Below, one piece after another: positions 12,008-23,760 of a stretch of 64,000 nt of DNA. Position numbers and translations under genes: made by a program. Under the pieces are notes generated by a model that was not told where the DNA came from, ran no database searches, and saw nothing but the letters and a program-made list of their open reading frames with translations. Source of the DNA: Turnera subulata (lineage: Eukaryota > Streptophyta > Magnoliopsida > Malpighiales > Passifloraceae); assembly GCA_028386065.3 (NCBI GenBank), contig JAKUCV010001340.1:65677-129676 (forward strand). Reading direction: 5' to 3'. Position 1 is the stretch's first letter. Every line of letters starts with the position of its first letter.

Positions 12008-13437
12008 GTCAGCAATTCTGCTCTTGGAATTATGGCTTCTAAGCACATTTTTCACTACAATGTACTTCATAAGATCAGATCAGATCTAGCATTTTTGCTT
12101 TGAAGCTTGGTTAATGTGATTCAGAAGTAAAGATTAGCCTCACTATTTCCAATAGGATAGGAAGCATCATAATTAATGCTCCAAAGCAGCAATGATTAAT
12201 CTAAAATATTTTGTTACGTTTGTCCTAGTTACCTAGTGCCACTAATAGTTTCATTCTGTTTTCTTCTTGTTTTCCCATTTTTTCGAGAGGAAAAATCTAC
12301 AGCAGGGGGCAAATGTGGGATGAACACATAATTTTCAGGCCTAGAGCTGCTCTAATGATAAGCAATCACAAGTCTGACTTGATGGAGGAATGACGCCTAT
12401 CCAGGGTCGTTTTCCATTTTGCCACATCAAAATATGTAGGCTGAAATCTTTTGAAGACGGATGCTTAAACAAATTTGTTTGCATGTAGCTTTCGATAGCT
12501 ACCTGCAAAAATCTAGTGGATACGCTGGTCCCTTCATTCCCACTAGCATATATACAGTAATGCAAGACAAACACAACAGCTACCCAATACAATGCACACA
12601 TGCATGGACTGAGTGTTGATGCTTTACAATAATGGCCAAAATGTTACTTACCATTGAATATACACCACAACAGAAGTAACTTTGTCTGATGTTAATTGCC
12701 ATATTTTATGCACTAAAGTGCCTTGCTAGTTGTTTATGATGTTACTTAAGTTAAAAAATTTCAGTCTTGGTTACATCTTAAAAAATTGATCACTTCTAAT
12801 TGCAATTAGTCATCTCAACGAATTGACTGATTCAAAGCTCCACAGTTTGACTATGTCTGTTTGGAAGATCGAGTCCGCTTGCTCTATCCTCGTACGCATC
12901 TTTGCTTTCCATGGTTACCGTAAGATTCTCTCTTTTTTCTTTAGCTGAAGAAGGTTTATAGGACTAAACACCAACCGGGCAATGCTAGTCTATGTTGACT
13001 CTCTGATTTCTTAATTGCAAGCTAATTTAATCAAAGGTGGAGTCTGCTCGCAGTCACATCATTTGTTTATTCTTTGAGAATTAGAGTAATAAAAAGAAAA
13101 AAAAACAAAAAAAAAAACAGGCCGGCTTCTAGAGAATAATAAATGGATTTCCAAATCCCTTAAAAACAGGAAAGACAACAAGCATGCAGCCATAGACTAA
13201 TCCCCAATTAGCATTGGACAGAAAAATCATAAACGGAGGTATGGTTCCTCCATTCCATATACACTTCAAACATTTTATTCCTCGGATAAGCACAAGCCTC
13301 CAAAACCATGTAAAAATATATAGTTTAGTCAACATGAACCCTTCAATGATACACATAGATATGTTTTCTTCAAAAAAAAATGTATATATATAACCCCTTC
13401 AAAGGCTGAGGAAGACAACATAGGACCACGCAACCAA
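12008..13437. other. spacer after truncated kinase
   Basis: This is where the missing kinase exons would be expected, but no HRD, DFG or APE-coding exon is visible in any frame. The sequence is AT-rich, with an A-rich tract at about 13088-13120 just upstream of the chitinase promoter. A short GATTTCT-type low-complexity character is all I see. Confidence 0.45.
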
Positions 13438-14734
13438 ATGGCCATGTCTAGTACTCTCAAACTTGTGAGCATCTTCTCTATTATTGTCTCATTGACCATC
13501 ACCACACAATGTGTCATGGCACTTCCTCCCCCCATCAAAGCTGCTTATTGGCCTTCTTGGTCCGAAACTTTCCCACCATCCGCCATAGACACAACTTTGT
13601 TCACTCACATCTACTATGCTTTCCTCGTACCTAGTAGCGTCACGTACAAGTTCGAGCCATCGGATTCCACCTCAACCCTGCTCAAAAACTTCACCACCAC
13701 CCTCCACGGCAGAAACCCACCAGCGAAAACACTCTTTTCCATTGGAGGAGGAGGCGAAGGTCCACTTCTATTTGCTAGAATAGCATCCCACAAGGAGTCA
13801 CGTAAAATTTTCATAACTTCAGCCATAGAGATTGCAAGAAAATATGGCTTTGATGGGCTGGACCTTGATTGGGAGTTCCCACAAAACCCAAAAGATATGG
13901 CTAACTTGGCCAAACTATTCCAAGAATGGCGTAATGCTATCGAGAAGGAAGCCAAGTCCACAGGACGGTCTCCTCTCCTGCTCACGGCGGCGGTTTACTT
14001 CTCCGCTGATTTCCGGTGGGACGAAGTCTACCGGAAGTACCCGGTGAAGTCCATCAACAAGAATTTGGATTGGATCAATCCAATGTGTTATGATTATCAT
14101 GGGTCATGGAACAAAACGGTCACCGGAGCCCATGCCGCGCTGTATGATCCAAAGAGCAACCTAAGTACAAGTTATGGGCTTGTTTCATGGATTAGGGCCG
14201 GAGTGCCAGGGTCCATGCTTGTTATGGGCCTCCCCTTGTACGGCAAAACTTGGACACTCAAAGATCCGAAGATGAATTGGGTTGGAGCACCTGCAATTGG
14301 TCTTGGGCCTGGAGAGGATGGTATCCTGACGTTTTCACAAATAGAGAAGTTCAATAAGGAGAATGGTGCCACTGTGGTATATGATGAAGAAACTGTGTCC
14401 ATATATTCTTATGTTGGGTCAATTTGGATTGGATACGATGATGCTAGATCCACTGCAGTTAAAGTAGGCTTTGGTCGGGCTCTTGGGCTTCGTGGGTACT
14501 TCTTTTGGGCCCTCAGTTTTGATAGCGAGTGGAAAATCTCAAGACAAGGTAAGAGAGAATGGTTTCTCTCCACTTCTATTTCTTTCTTTCTTTGTCAATA
14601 CGATTATTTAAAAAATTCTTCCATAATTGAGGTTAAATAATTTTATGGTTGCTTATTTGGATAGCTACTAACCTATATGTATTGACATTTTCCTCTTGGG
14701 CTTTGCAGCATCAAGGGCATGGCTTGAACACTGA
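13438..14734 (+). CDS. secreted class V chitinase (GH18)
   Basis: Two exons, 13438-14548 and 14709-14734, join in phase (CAA-G|CA) to give 378 aa ending ASRAWLEH. An N-terminal signal peptide (about 1-28, ending QCVMA) is followed by a single GH18 barrel. SIGGGG (about 101-106) and the full catalytic motif DGLDLDWE (139-146) are intact, so retaining hydrolysis of chitin-type beta-1,4-GlcNAc polymers is expected. There is no transmembrane or kinase exon: the short second exon replaces the transmembrane exon of the neighbouring receptor copies, at the same intron position and phase. This fits a shared ancestor with gain or loss of the kinase module. Likely apoplastic, in defence or wall turnover; the role is inferred. 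Confidence 0.92.
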
Positions 14735-15718
14735 AGTTGGAGGTCATGGATTGCATTTGCTTTCACATCCAATGGGGAGAATTCAATTGTTCAAGAGCTT
14801 ACGAGGCAAAATGCAATGGAGAAGGCAGTGGCTGCATTCGAAATAAGTGAACCAGTGACTAAATTTTAGCTTGCTTGCCTAGTGTTGCACTTGATTGCAC
14901 TTTGATCAAGTCTTCATTGTGTACAAATGATGAATTATGCACGTAGGATTTATAATAAGCACATCCCTATGTTTAGTATAAGCCAAGTATGAGAAAAATT
15001 TCATGAGCGAATGAGATCTTTATGCTTGGTTGACTCCGGAAAATAACACTTATTCGTAAAATTTGAATGCTCGTGTAAGTCAAAACTACAAACAAAAAGG
15101 GGGGGGGGGGAAAAAAAAAAAGAGCAAGCTTAATAAGGTGTAAACATCAAACCACGCAGGAATGGTCATGAATAAAATTGAATCACAATCGTACCCAGCC
15201 GGACTTGTGGTTCGAAACAGAAAATCACATCAATGGCCGATGGGCGGCGATGGCAATCGACAGCGGTGTGCACTCGCGAATGTAAAAATTGGCAATATTT
15301 TGATATAAAAACCCCCCGGGAGGATTTTTTTTACGATGCAAAAAGAGGCCAAAAGTAACTTAATTGTTATCTATGTGATTTTTTTTTTTTTGTATCAACA
15401 AGCCAAAAGGAGGTAGAGAAAAAAAAAACAGCTTGCTGACAAACAAATAAAAAATGAACAGTCGTTGAAGAAATAAACAAAAACATAAGCCTTCTGCTCA
15501 TCAGACGTTTGGTTAAGCATGCACCACAATTAAGGTTTTCCACCAACTCTTGCGCAAAATCAACAGATCAATGAAAATGACGTCGTGTAAACCATGGATA
15601 TTAAACAGATGCTTTGGCCCCTCAAATCACGTGAATAAGAATTAAAAGAATTGGAGTTACCTTTGTCATAACTTTACTTGGAGGTGGTGGCCAAAAATGG
15701 CCAACAGAATTGCAGGAA
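14735..15718. other. spacer between convergent genes
   Basis: 3' flanks of the chitinase (plus) and the DCN1-like gene (minus). Contains a G10/A12 homopolymer junction near 15102-15121 and other A/T runs. Nothing else recognised. Confidence 0.5.
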
Positions 15719-18643
15719 CTAGCTACCCCGGTTTTCTTTCACCCAGTCCACAAAATTGTCAAGGATCAAGGGCCACGCTAAATCAGGATCGTAGTTTTCA
15801 AGACCCGGAAATTTAATCTGTGACGAGAAAGCTTTTACGAGTTAATGGCTCTTCAAATGAGGTTTCCGAGATTATTCACATAAAAAGTGGAGATGAATAA
15901 GAATGTAGGAGAGAAGCATATGTAAAATGCACAAGAGGGTTGAGGTCTCGGGGTTCTTCATTGACTAGTATATAAAAAAAAAAAAAGCTTATGTAAGTCT
16001 TAAATAGTATGTCCAAAATTATTCACTACTTTGGTCTTGAACCTTGCTGGCATCCTATCCCACAATCAGCAGGTGCCAATGGATTTTCAGTAATGCCAAA
16101 GTGAATTAACTATGTAAGATTTCTGACCATGCAATCTGAGACTTTAAACTGGGACCTCCAGGGCTTATGAAATCTAACTTCAACAGGGTAAACATTCAGC
16201 ATAAAAGCGAAAAGATGAGCAAGAAGAATACTAAAGGCTATATTAAAGATAAAGAAAAGAAAAACAATATACTCACCTCCTGGCAAAATTGAAGAAACCC
16301 CAACCACTGGTCATGGTTTATAACCTTGTAATCTTTCTGAATCTGTAGAAAATCAGGTTGGATGTTATAAATAACATAGGATGGAATATTTGGATGACAA
16401 AACATGCATTAATTCAGCATAGACCTCAGATGTTTTGCCTAACGTACCTTTAGGTAGTCAATCAGTAAATCAATCTTGGATTGGAATTTGGATCTCAAGA
16501 CAAGATTTAATAATTCGCAGATACTCTCAATGTCAACATTTTTTTGCTTCTCTTCTGAAACATTGAATGCCAGAAAATCAACTAATTATAACAAGGGACT
16601 TCATGGACAAGGACAAGCAATTTCAGCAAACTACAGAACACTTCCAATGCTAAAATCACCTGTAAGGCAATATCGGAAGGCATAAGAATAGAAGTCCTTA
16701 AAGTTTTCCGGCATCTCCACCTTTTCATGAGACAGAATACAATGTTAGTATGTCATCTAGTGTCGAGCAAACCATACCATGTACAGAAAAATCACAACCA
16801 TTCTGGATAAGGACAATACCTCATTTTCCAATCGTGGAAGTGCTTTCACTAATTTGCTGATGGTATCGACTCCAAGAGCCTTCATGCCAGTTCGCCACTC
16901 ATCCTGACACAGAGAAAGAGTACATGAATACGTACAGACTCACAAAAAAGTAACAAGTTTATCGATTTCCACACTTGTAAGGCATTAAATTGCTGCGTAT
17001 TAAAAGCAATTAATTTCAATATGGCGTATACTTGTGAACAAATAAAACAAAATAAACGAATGGCATACTGTTCAGCATAGTAATAGCAGATAAAATATTC
17101 ACAGCATAGACCCTTTTGCATACCTTAGTAAAGTACCCTTGCTTCTGAGCATTCAGTTTCCTGAAATGCAGAGACCACAATGTTTCATGTAAGCAGTTAG
17201 ATATGACAAACAATGAAAGATAACTGTTTAGGTTTTTGCAGCAAATAACATACCACGCAAGCATCAGGATCCTAACATCAGTGACTTCCACTTTCATGTC
17301 CAAACACAATGCCTCAATTCCTTCCGGGCTGTTTGAGCAAACATAAGAACATCAAAAGGCATCAACATAGGTGCATTGCCAACTAGACCAAACAACAACT
17401 ATAGATATTCAAACAAAGCTGTATATCGAAGCGACTACAAGTTTATGAAAATAATTTTGGCATTCGTGACGCAGCAGACAATACATAACATATGGTGATT
17501 AAACCAAAGATTAGTCCAGTTTTTCAAGGGAAACAAATAACTTTTTCTAGAAAATTTGAGAACGCTAACATAAGTCTACAATCAGATATCAGATGCCACC
17601 AACATACACAGTAACAGCCACAGGAAGACAAATACAATGCTTTCTTTCAAACAAAGCGTAGTAGATGAATGGAAAAAATAAATATTAATAAATGAAATAA
17701 CACCACAAGAACTTACTCAATGACACCCAATGCTTCGTTGGCATATGAATCAAATATGTTATCCACCCCTCGCGGTGCAGACTTCGACTTCGTCTTAGAT
17801 TTACCTGAACGGAAAAAATTATTTTAGGAACTATGTGGTCACTGAAGCTGAAAGTGCAAAACCATGACAGGCTTTTTAAAAAGAATAATAAATTAATATT
17901 CCAAAAAAAGAAACCTGGGTTACGACCAAAAATAAAAGATAATAATAGAAAAAAAGCTAGCAAATCGAAATTAAACACACACACGCGCACACACACACAC
18001 AAGAGAGGGAGAGAAAACATAACAATGCCTGTCAGGGCTGCAAGAACAAAAGAACTGGATTTGGATTCTATCCTCCAAACCAGTCTCTCTTCTTATTTCT
18101 TTCTTTTTTTTCCCTTTTTGAGCAACAAATCAACGGAAAACAAAGCTATGCAGGAATTTTCCAAAATCAAGACAACGAATCACCAAAACCACAAAAACTC
18201 AATTCCTCCTTGATCAACCAAATTAGACCCGCAGCTGACAGCTGAACGAAAAACAAACGCATTCACGGCATAATCGAACAAAATCAACTAGTCTATATCA
18301 TCAAATATCATTGAACAACAAATCTCCAAACCCATATCAAATTATCTTCAGTTTTCGATTAAATTTTTCTTTGACTAAGCTTTCTCTCTCTCTCTGACTA
18401 GAATTTTTACTCGTCAACAGTAAAACAAATATTCTTTACTTACAAGCCCATCGTCCAATCCAATAATTCCAATGCCTAATTAGAAGGTTAATAAACTTCT
18501 CCTTAAGTTTATCGGTTAAATTTTCCGGTGGGAGGAGTAGTAGTAGTACCAGTGGGAGTATCAGCAGCCGATAATGATGACGATGACGTGACGGAGGAGG
18601 GGTTTAGTGGGGCAGCTTTTCGCTTCGATGATGCGCGCGGCAT
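15719..18643 (-). CDS. DCN1-like cullin neddylation protein
   Basis: Nine minus-strand exons join in phase: 18550-18643, 17717-17804, 17254-17328, 17124-17160, 16820-16903, 16660-16720, 16448-16554, 16277-16342 and 15719-15817 (236 aa). The product begins MPRASSKRKAAP, has a Lys/Ser-rich N-terminus, then a PONY (DCUN1) domain with TDVRILMLAWKLNAQKQGYF, ADTISKL-like DTISKLVKALP, and the C-terminal signature DPDLAWPLILDNFVDWVKEN. Family members bind cullins and the NEDD8-loaded E2 and act as scaffold-type E3s for cullin neddylation, so they activate CRL ubiquitin ligases. No UBA domain is present, as in the subgroup containing Arabidopsis At1g15860. The first donor (ACTG|GTACTA) is the least certain junction. 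Confidence 0.9.
17970..18003. repeat. AC microsatellite in DCN1-like intron
   Basis: An interrupted (AC)n tract (ACACACACGCGCACACACAC and onward) lies inside the large first intron of the DCN1-like gene. Likely a polymorphic simple repeat. Confidence 0.8.
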
Positions 18644-20450
18644 TGTTCTCCTTCGCTTAATGGAGGGACGATCAACCACCACCGTTGGATCCGATGACTA
18701 TTCTATTGCTGCTTCGGTCAAAACCTCCTCCCAAAACCCTAGATTAATCTCTCTTTTTTACTTTTTTATTTTTTTTTCCGAGAATAAGAGGGTTTTGTTT
18801 TTGAAGAGGTTTATTTTCTTTTTACTCTTTTTTGAGAGGAATTGTTTGTTTGAGGGGTTTAGGGGAGAGTTTTTATTTATAGTGGTTTTCTTTTCCACTG
18901 GAGAAGTGCGTGAGACTTAACCGGACCCGGTCTTTGAAGCTTGGGCGCAAAGGATTGGCCACCCTCGCGTGGGCGCGTGAGTTTTTTCTTTTTCCTTTTT
19001 TGTTTACAATGTTTTATTTAAAACTTTTAATAACAAAACAAAATCGTTAAAGCCTTCCCTGCATTATTATTATTTATCTTAACTGTTATTTGTAGTTCTA
19101 CTACTATTTTGGTTAGGTTTGAAAATCGTTACATATAAAAGGATTTTTGGATGAATAAAGAAGACACTTGTTAGATTTTATGGAAAAACAAGGAATACAA
19201 TTTTCTATTACAAAATATTTATGGGCGCATCATTGTGTTAGAAATAATATTCTTTGCATATATAGGGCCTCTAAATCCCTAATACAATTTTCGAGAGGAT
19301 AGGATAGGACTCCTTTTGTAAGGCATAGAAGTCATAACCATATTAGGCTATTGAATTCCATCAAGTCCTCCCATGTGATTCCGTGGACCTTTTTTTTTTC
19401 TTCCGTAAGGCTAGAGGTTTGGCCATATAATATTTTTTTTTTTGAACGGTTTGGCCATATAATTAGGTTTACAAATCTTTATACAACTAACCAAAATACC
19501 CGCATTCTCTCGTCCCGGATTATTAGTTTTTTCGCATTGTTTTAAGATTGAGAAATAATAATTTCTCAAATAATGGATTGAGAAATAATAATTTTATAAG
19601 TTATTATTATTTCATTTAAAATATCATTATTTTAATTTTCAATTTGAAATAGATATTTAAATTTTTATATTTTCCAATGAAAACGAGCTACAAAATTATT
19701 TTTAGTTATAAACCATAATAATATAATAATTTCTTATCTACTAAAAATATAAAATTTTCAAAGTTTATTGGAATTTAGAATAATGAAAAAAAATGATAAA
19801 AACTTATAAGTAATCAAGCCTAAAGTTGGAAAAATGTTTAATTATATATTAAATTAAAACCAAACCTAAACTAAAATATAAAAATATAAACTCACTTAGA
19901 TATAATCATATTGTTTAACAACAAAATTTATATCATGGTAATTATGGTGTAAGCTGGTTGTCCAATCGCGGACTAGCAGTAGGCAAATACATCCCAATAA
20001 GGGTAGGTGCTCAAAGTCGACTAGCTGATGTAGCGTTTAAGAACAATGCCACCTTTTAGTTGTCTGTTTTTATCGAGAAAAGTGAGTTATATTCATACTC
20101 TAAACAATACATAATATATCGTAGCCCATAATTCCGACTAAAAATTTGTGCATGGATGTAAGTCATGAATAAGTCCTTTCCACTATCTCCTTCTAAAGGA
20201 AGGAATGAGGCCACCGGCTCCGACATTGTGCCAACCACTTAAGGGTAGAGTCCAACCTATGTCTAACTATCATTATAGGATCCTCGACACGAATTTGAAC
20301 CTTAAGCATATTCTCCATTTCTCCTGTAATTGGGAATAGGCAATAGGCAAGGTAGACAAGCGGCTTAGAGTCTCTTCTGGTATCATATTACAATTTGCAA
20401 CCCCGGACACTAGACCCCGGTGGCATTCCTAAGTTGATATTGAAGGAGGT
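18644..20450. other. 5' flank and AT-rich spacer
   Basis: The first 300 bases are the 5' flank of the DCN1-like gene. From about 19000 to 20000 the sequence is very AT-rich, with TTATTATT-type runs and no coding signal. No terminal repeats were identified. Confidence 0.4.
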
Positions 20451-20468
20451 AAAGAAAAACGTTTAAGA

Positions 20469-20655
20469 AAAACGTCTCGGGTTCGACCCGGAGAAACGTG
20501 GAGGTATGGAAAATGCACCTGTTGGGAGTGGTTAAATATGTTGGACCCCGCTCGTGGTCTTAGGCTAAATGTCCGGGAAGCGAGATTGGGTGTCGGGCCA
20601 CGGATGAGATTAGTCTGGCTTGTCGAGCTGGGACACTCATTAGAATAAAAAAAAA
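20469..20655 (+). mobile_element. SINE-like retroposon with TSD
   Basis: A roughly 187-bp unit starts with a GGTTCGACCC box (a Pol III B-box look-alike) and ends in a poly-A run. It is flanked by an 18-bp direct repeat AAAGAAAAACGTTTAAGA at 20451-20468 and 20656-20673. A B box near the start, poly-A tail and long A-rich target duplication are what a tRNA-derived SINE, probably 5'-truncated, would leave. A truncated LINE tail is the alternative. The TSD looks identical on both sides, suggesting a fairly recent insertion. Confidence 0.7.
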
Positions 20656-20770
20656 AAAGAAAAACGTTTAAGATTTGGATCACTAAACTCAGCTATTTAT
20701 ACTAAAAAAAAAAAGCTCGTGACCGATTATGACCGCTAAAAAACTAGGATAAAGGAAAAGACCAAAAAGA

Positions 20771-23044
20771 GATTCGTCAAAATCCTTGGTTGTGTAGTAG
20801 ACCACTGTAATAAAAAAACGAAAAGCTAAAACACAGTAAAGAAACACCAGCAGGAAAGAAGAACCACCAGCAGGACCACCACGCGCCGACCCAACCGTGC
20901 GTGTGAGGTCGTCATCAACATCGACCCAGGCCTCCATGGCCACCGCACCGAGCTCTGTGGAGGTGGAGACGGCCGTCGATCGGGCCACCCGCAAGGTCCG
21001 GATCCGAGACTCGCCTGAAAGCCCCGTTCACTGCCGACGTTCACGATCTCGCTCCTGCACAAGGTCAGCCGACGTCGGCCCTATTATTGACCGGGACCGG
21101 TCCATTTCACCACCGACAACCAAGCCGGATCTGCTTCAACCACCATCGTCCACCCACCCATCGTCCACCTGAGCTCCACGAGGCGGCGACTCCTCCAAGT
21201 GCGGAGCGGCGAGACCTGCAGTCCCCACCGTCGGCAACACCACCGCAGGCAACCACAGACGGCAGCCCCCCACCGACGGCAGCTCCCGATCAAACCAGTC
21301 CGGTGGAGGATTCCTCGATGATTGCCACTGGTCCAACCAGACCGGTCGAACCCAGCTATGGTCTAACCAGATCGGTCGAACCAAGCCACGGTCCAACCAC
21401 AACGGCCGAACCAATCCATCCTACCCCGGAGTCAATACCACCTACAGGGTCAGACGAGTCCATGGAGGATGTTCGGCCCAGTTATCGGGACACTCTTTTT
21501 GCCGGCTCGAATCCACGGTGCCAGACCGACCCGTGGGAATTAGAAGGAGAGGTCGAGTATGAGGAAGGTGACCTGATGGTAGTTCAGAATGATGGTGTCG
21601 ACAACTTGATTTTATCAGATCCTTTCAAGGCCAGGTTGGATAAGCAATGGGAACATGTAGTTGTGATTAAACTGTATGGGCGTTACATTGGATTCAAGGC
21701 TTTGCACGCCCAACTGCATGACCTGTGGAAACCGACCGGCGCCTTCAAAATCCTAGACCTTGAGAACAATTTCTACATGGTGCGGTTCTGGGCGTCGCAA
21801 GATTACATTCATGCCCTGGCCGACGGCTCATGGAGTATTTTTGGCAGCGCGCTAAGTGTGCAACCATGGACCCCAAATTTCCGAGCTGCTACTGGCAAGA
21901 TTGATTCGATTGTGGCGTGGATCCAATTCCCCGACTTTCCCACAAATCGTTACCACTCCAGAATTCTTCGTCAACTAGGTAACATGGTGGGCAGAACAGT
22001 CAAACTTGACGGTAACTCTTCTAACCCTTGTAGGGCTAAATTTGCTAGAGTTGCTGTATGCTTAGACTTGACACAACCTTTGAAGGGCACGGTGCATCTC
22101 GAAGGCGAACCTGGCGTGCCCCCTCCCCTGGCACGGGAAGGAAGAGGAGAATGGATGAATGCACCACGACGGCCTGGGCGCCCGGCTCGGCGCCATCCCA
22201 CCGCCCATCAGGTCCATCCGCTACCTTCTCACACCGGCAACTCATCGAATAGGTTTCATCTCCTGGATGGTGCTCTCCATGAAGACACAGTCCCAACCAT
22301 ACGTCCTGGTCCAGCTGCAGCTACCCTGCCCTCACAACCCACCCCCTCTGTCTTACCAATAACACAACCTTCTAAGACACCACTACATGCCAGTGAGTCC
22401 CAGTCTCCACACGAACCTCCTCCTTTCTTTCCTACACTTAGTCACTTCATCGGAGAAGGGACCCTCAAGAAAACAAAAAATAAGCCTTCCACCAGAACCC
22501 CAAAACAATCAGTCAAAAAATCCCAACCCCTCAAAATCTCAAAACTTATAACAAAGGAAACCCCTAAAAGACAAACCTTCAAAGATGTAGCCAATGCCAA
22601 CACTTATCCGTCTACCTCCGGTGTCACCCAGTCCCACACCGGACCTGCCTCTTCTTCTGTCCCTCCTTCAGTTACCTATCCCGCAATTTCTAACAACTTC
22701 ACCCCTCCAGTCTCTACCCGATCGGGTAGAAACCAGCACCACACGGCAGTAGTTCTTACGGAAGACTGCCATCGTATGATCTTTTCCCCAGGAGCATCCA
22801 CCTCCGGCATGAACCTCGATCGTCCACCGGATACGCCTTGATTACATTTAGACTGTGTCGTTTTATTTGTTGTCGGTTGTTTTTGGTTTGCTTGGTTAGT
22901 TTAGCCAGGTTGATTATGTCTGTTTCTTATTGTATGCACGAGTTTTCTTTTTAAAGATAGTAGTCGGTGTGAGCAACTGACTCCTAATCATGTACCTTGC
23001 TCAAGTATATTCTTAATATACATCCCGGTTTTCAACCAAAAAAA
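20771..23044 (+). mobile_element. internally deleted LINE (L1 type), ORF1 only
   Basis: A 15-bp direct repeat AAAAGACCAAAAAGA flanks the unit at 20756-20770 and 23045-23059, with a poly-A tail next to the right copy. Inside are a GC-rich 5' leader, an ORF1-type frame and a 3' untranslated tail ending TTCTTAATATACATCC then A-run. No endonuclease or reverse transcriptase frame (ORF2, normally about 3-4 kb) is present. The unit is about 2.3 kb, well below a full plant L1. Both termini and the target duplication are present, so the deletion probably preceded this insertion and the element was mobilised in trans. Confidence 0.8.
20936..22841 (+). pseudogene. LINE ORF1 (DUF4283-type) with frame break
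   Basis: The frame opening at 20936 starts MATAPSSVEVETAVDRATRK followed by VRIRDSPE, the usual opening of plant L1 ORF1 proteins, but stops at 21172. A second overlapping frame, open from 21087 to 22841, carries the DUF4283 nucleic-acid-binding region (DPFKARLDKQWEHVVVIKLY, then FYMVRFWASQDYIHAL and PWTPNFRAA) and a Pro/Ser/Thr-rich C-terminal half. No CCHC zinc knuckle is seen after the DUF4283 region, although many family members have one. ORF1 proteins coat LINE RNA. The frame change near 21090-21170 suggests the intact protein is no longer made. Confidence 0.75.
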
Positions 23045-23059
23045 AAAAGACCAAAAAGA

Positions 23060-23760
23060 AAACAGCGGCTCGAAAACGGATTGGAAACAGAACTAGCCAG
23101 GAGAATCTAAGTAGGTAGCACTGTACTTGACCACCGGGGTTCCCTTGTCCCACCATTGCACCACCAGAGAAAGCTACAGTCTCCTTTGCCGGCCGGCGTC
23201 GTCTCCGCTCGCTCTGGTTATGGTAGCCCTCTGTCTTGGCGAATTCCAATGTGGGAGCAAGGGGATCTATCAGAAACCGACTCCTCTTCTCCTCCTCTTC
23301 CTCCACGTACCCGGGTAATTGTTTATATCTTCCATTCTCCTTCGTAATCACATAAGTAGTAATTCTTTATGCAATTGCTCCATTGCTTGTCACTAATTTT
23401 GTGAAGAGTTCTTTAATTACACATCAGTCGTGTGCGGCGCGATAATGGCCCCCTAACAGAACCTTGTTCTGTTTGGTTGAGTTTGCACATATTCGTATAT
23501 GTTTTAGTTTCAGTTATGGGTTTTGGTCTTCCAACTCACTCCTCCTTACTCTAATCTTAGATCCTCATGAATTTCAGGAATCCCGGCCGGGAAACCTGAA
23601 GCGTCTTAAACCGGCAGCTCAGGTTCTCTTTACAATCAACGTTTCCATCTTTAAACCAGCTCAGGTTTTAGTCTATAACATTGTTTTTCCTCATTAATTG
23701 ACTCTTTTTTTTTTTTTGTCTTCCGCGTTGCATCTGTGCATCAAATCGCGGTGGGAAATC
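23060..23760 (+). other. 5' region of the F-box locus
   Basis: Lies between the LINE target duplication and the F-box start. A GC-richer stretch at 23120-23310 with a CCCGG|GTAATT donor-like site near 23313 and several downstream acceptor-like CAGs may be a spliced 5' UTR. No protein family was recognised in it. Confidence 0.35.

Noticed and set aside
12341..12601. ISNHKSD-like peptide suggesting an acyltransferase (LPAT) fragment
   Set aside because: Only seven residues resemble the SNHRSD motif; nothing before or after matches and stops are frequent, so chance is likely.
13129..13356. 75-aa minus-strand ORF with hydrophobic stretches
   Set aside because: No recognisable family, no splice context, and it lies in the chitinase promoter region; not supported as a gene.
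13614..13985. 123-aa minus-strand ORF
   Set aside because: It is antisense to the GH18 exon of the chitinase and has no family features; the open frame is a by-product of the sense codons.
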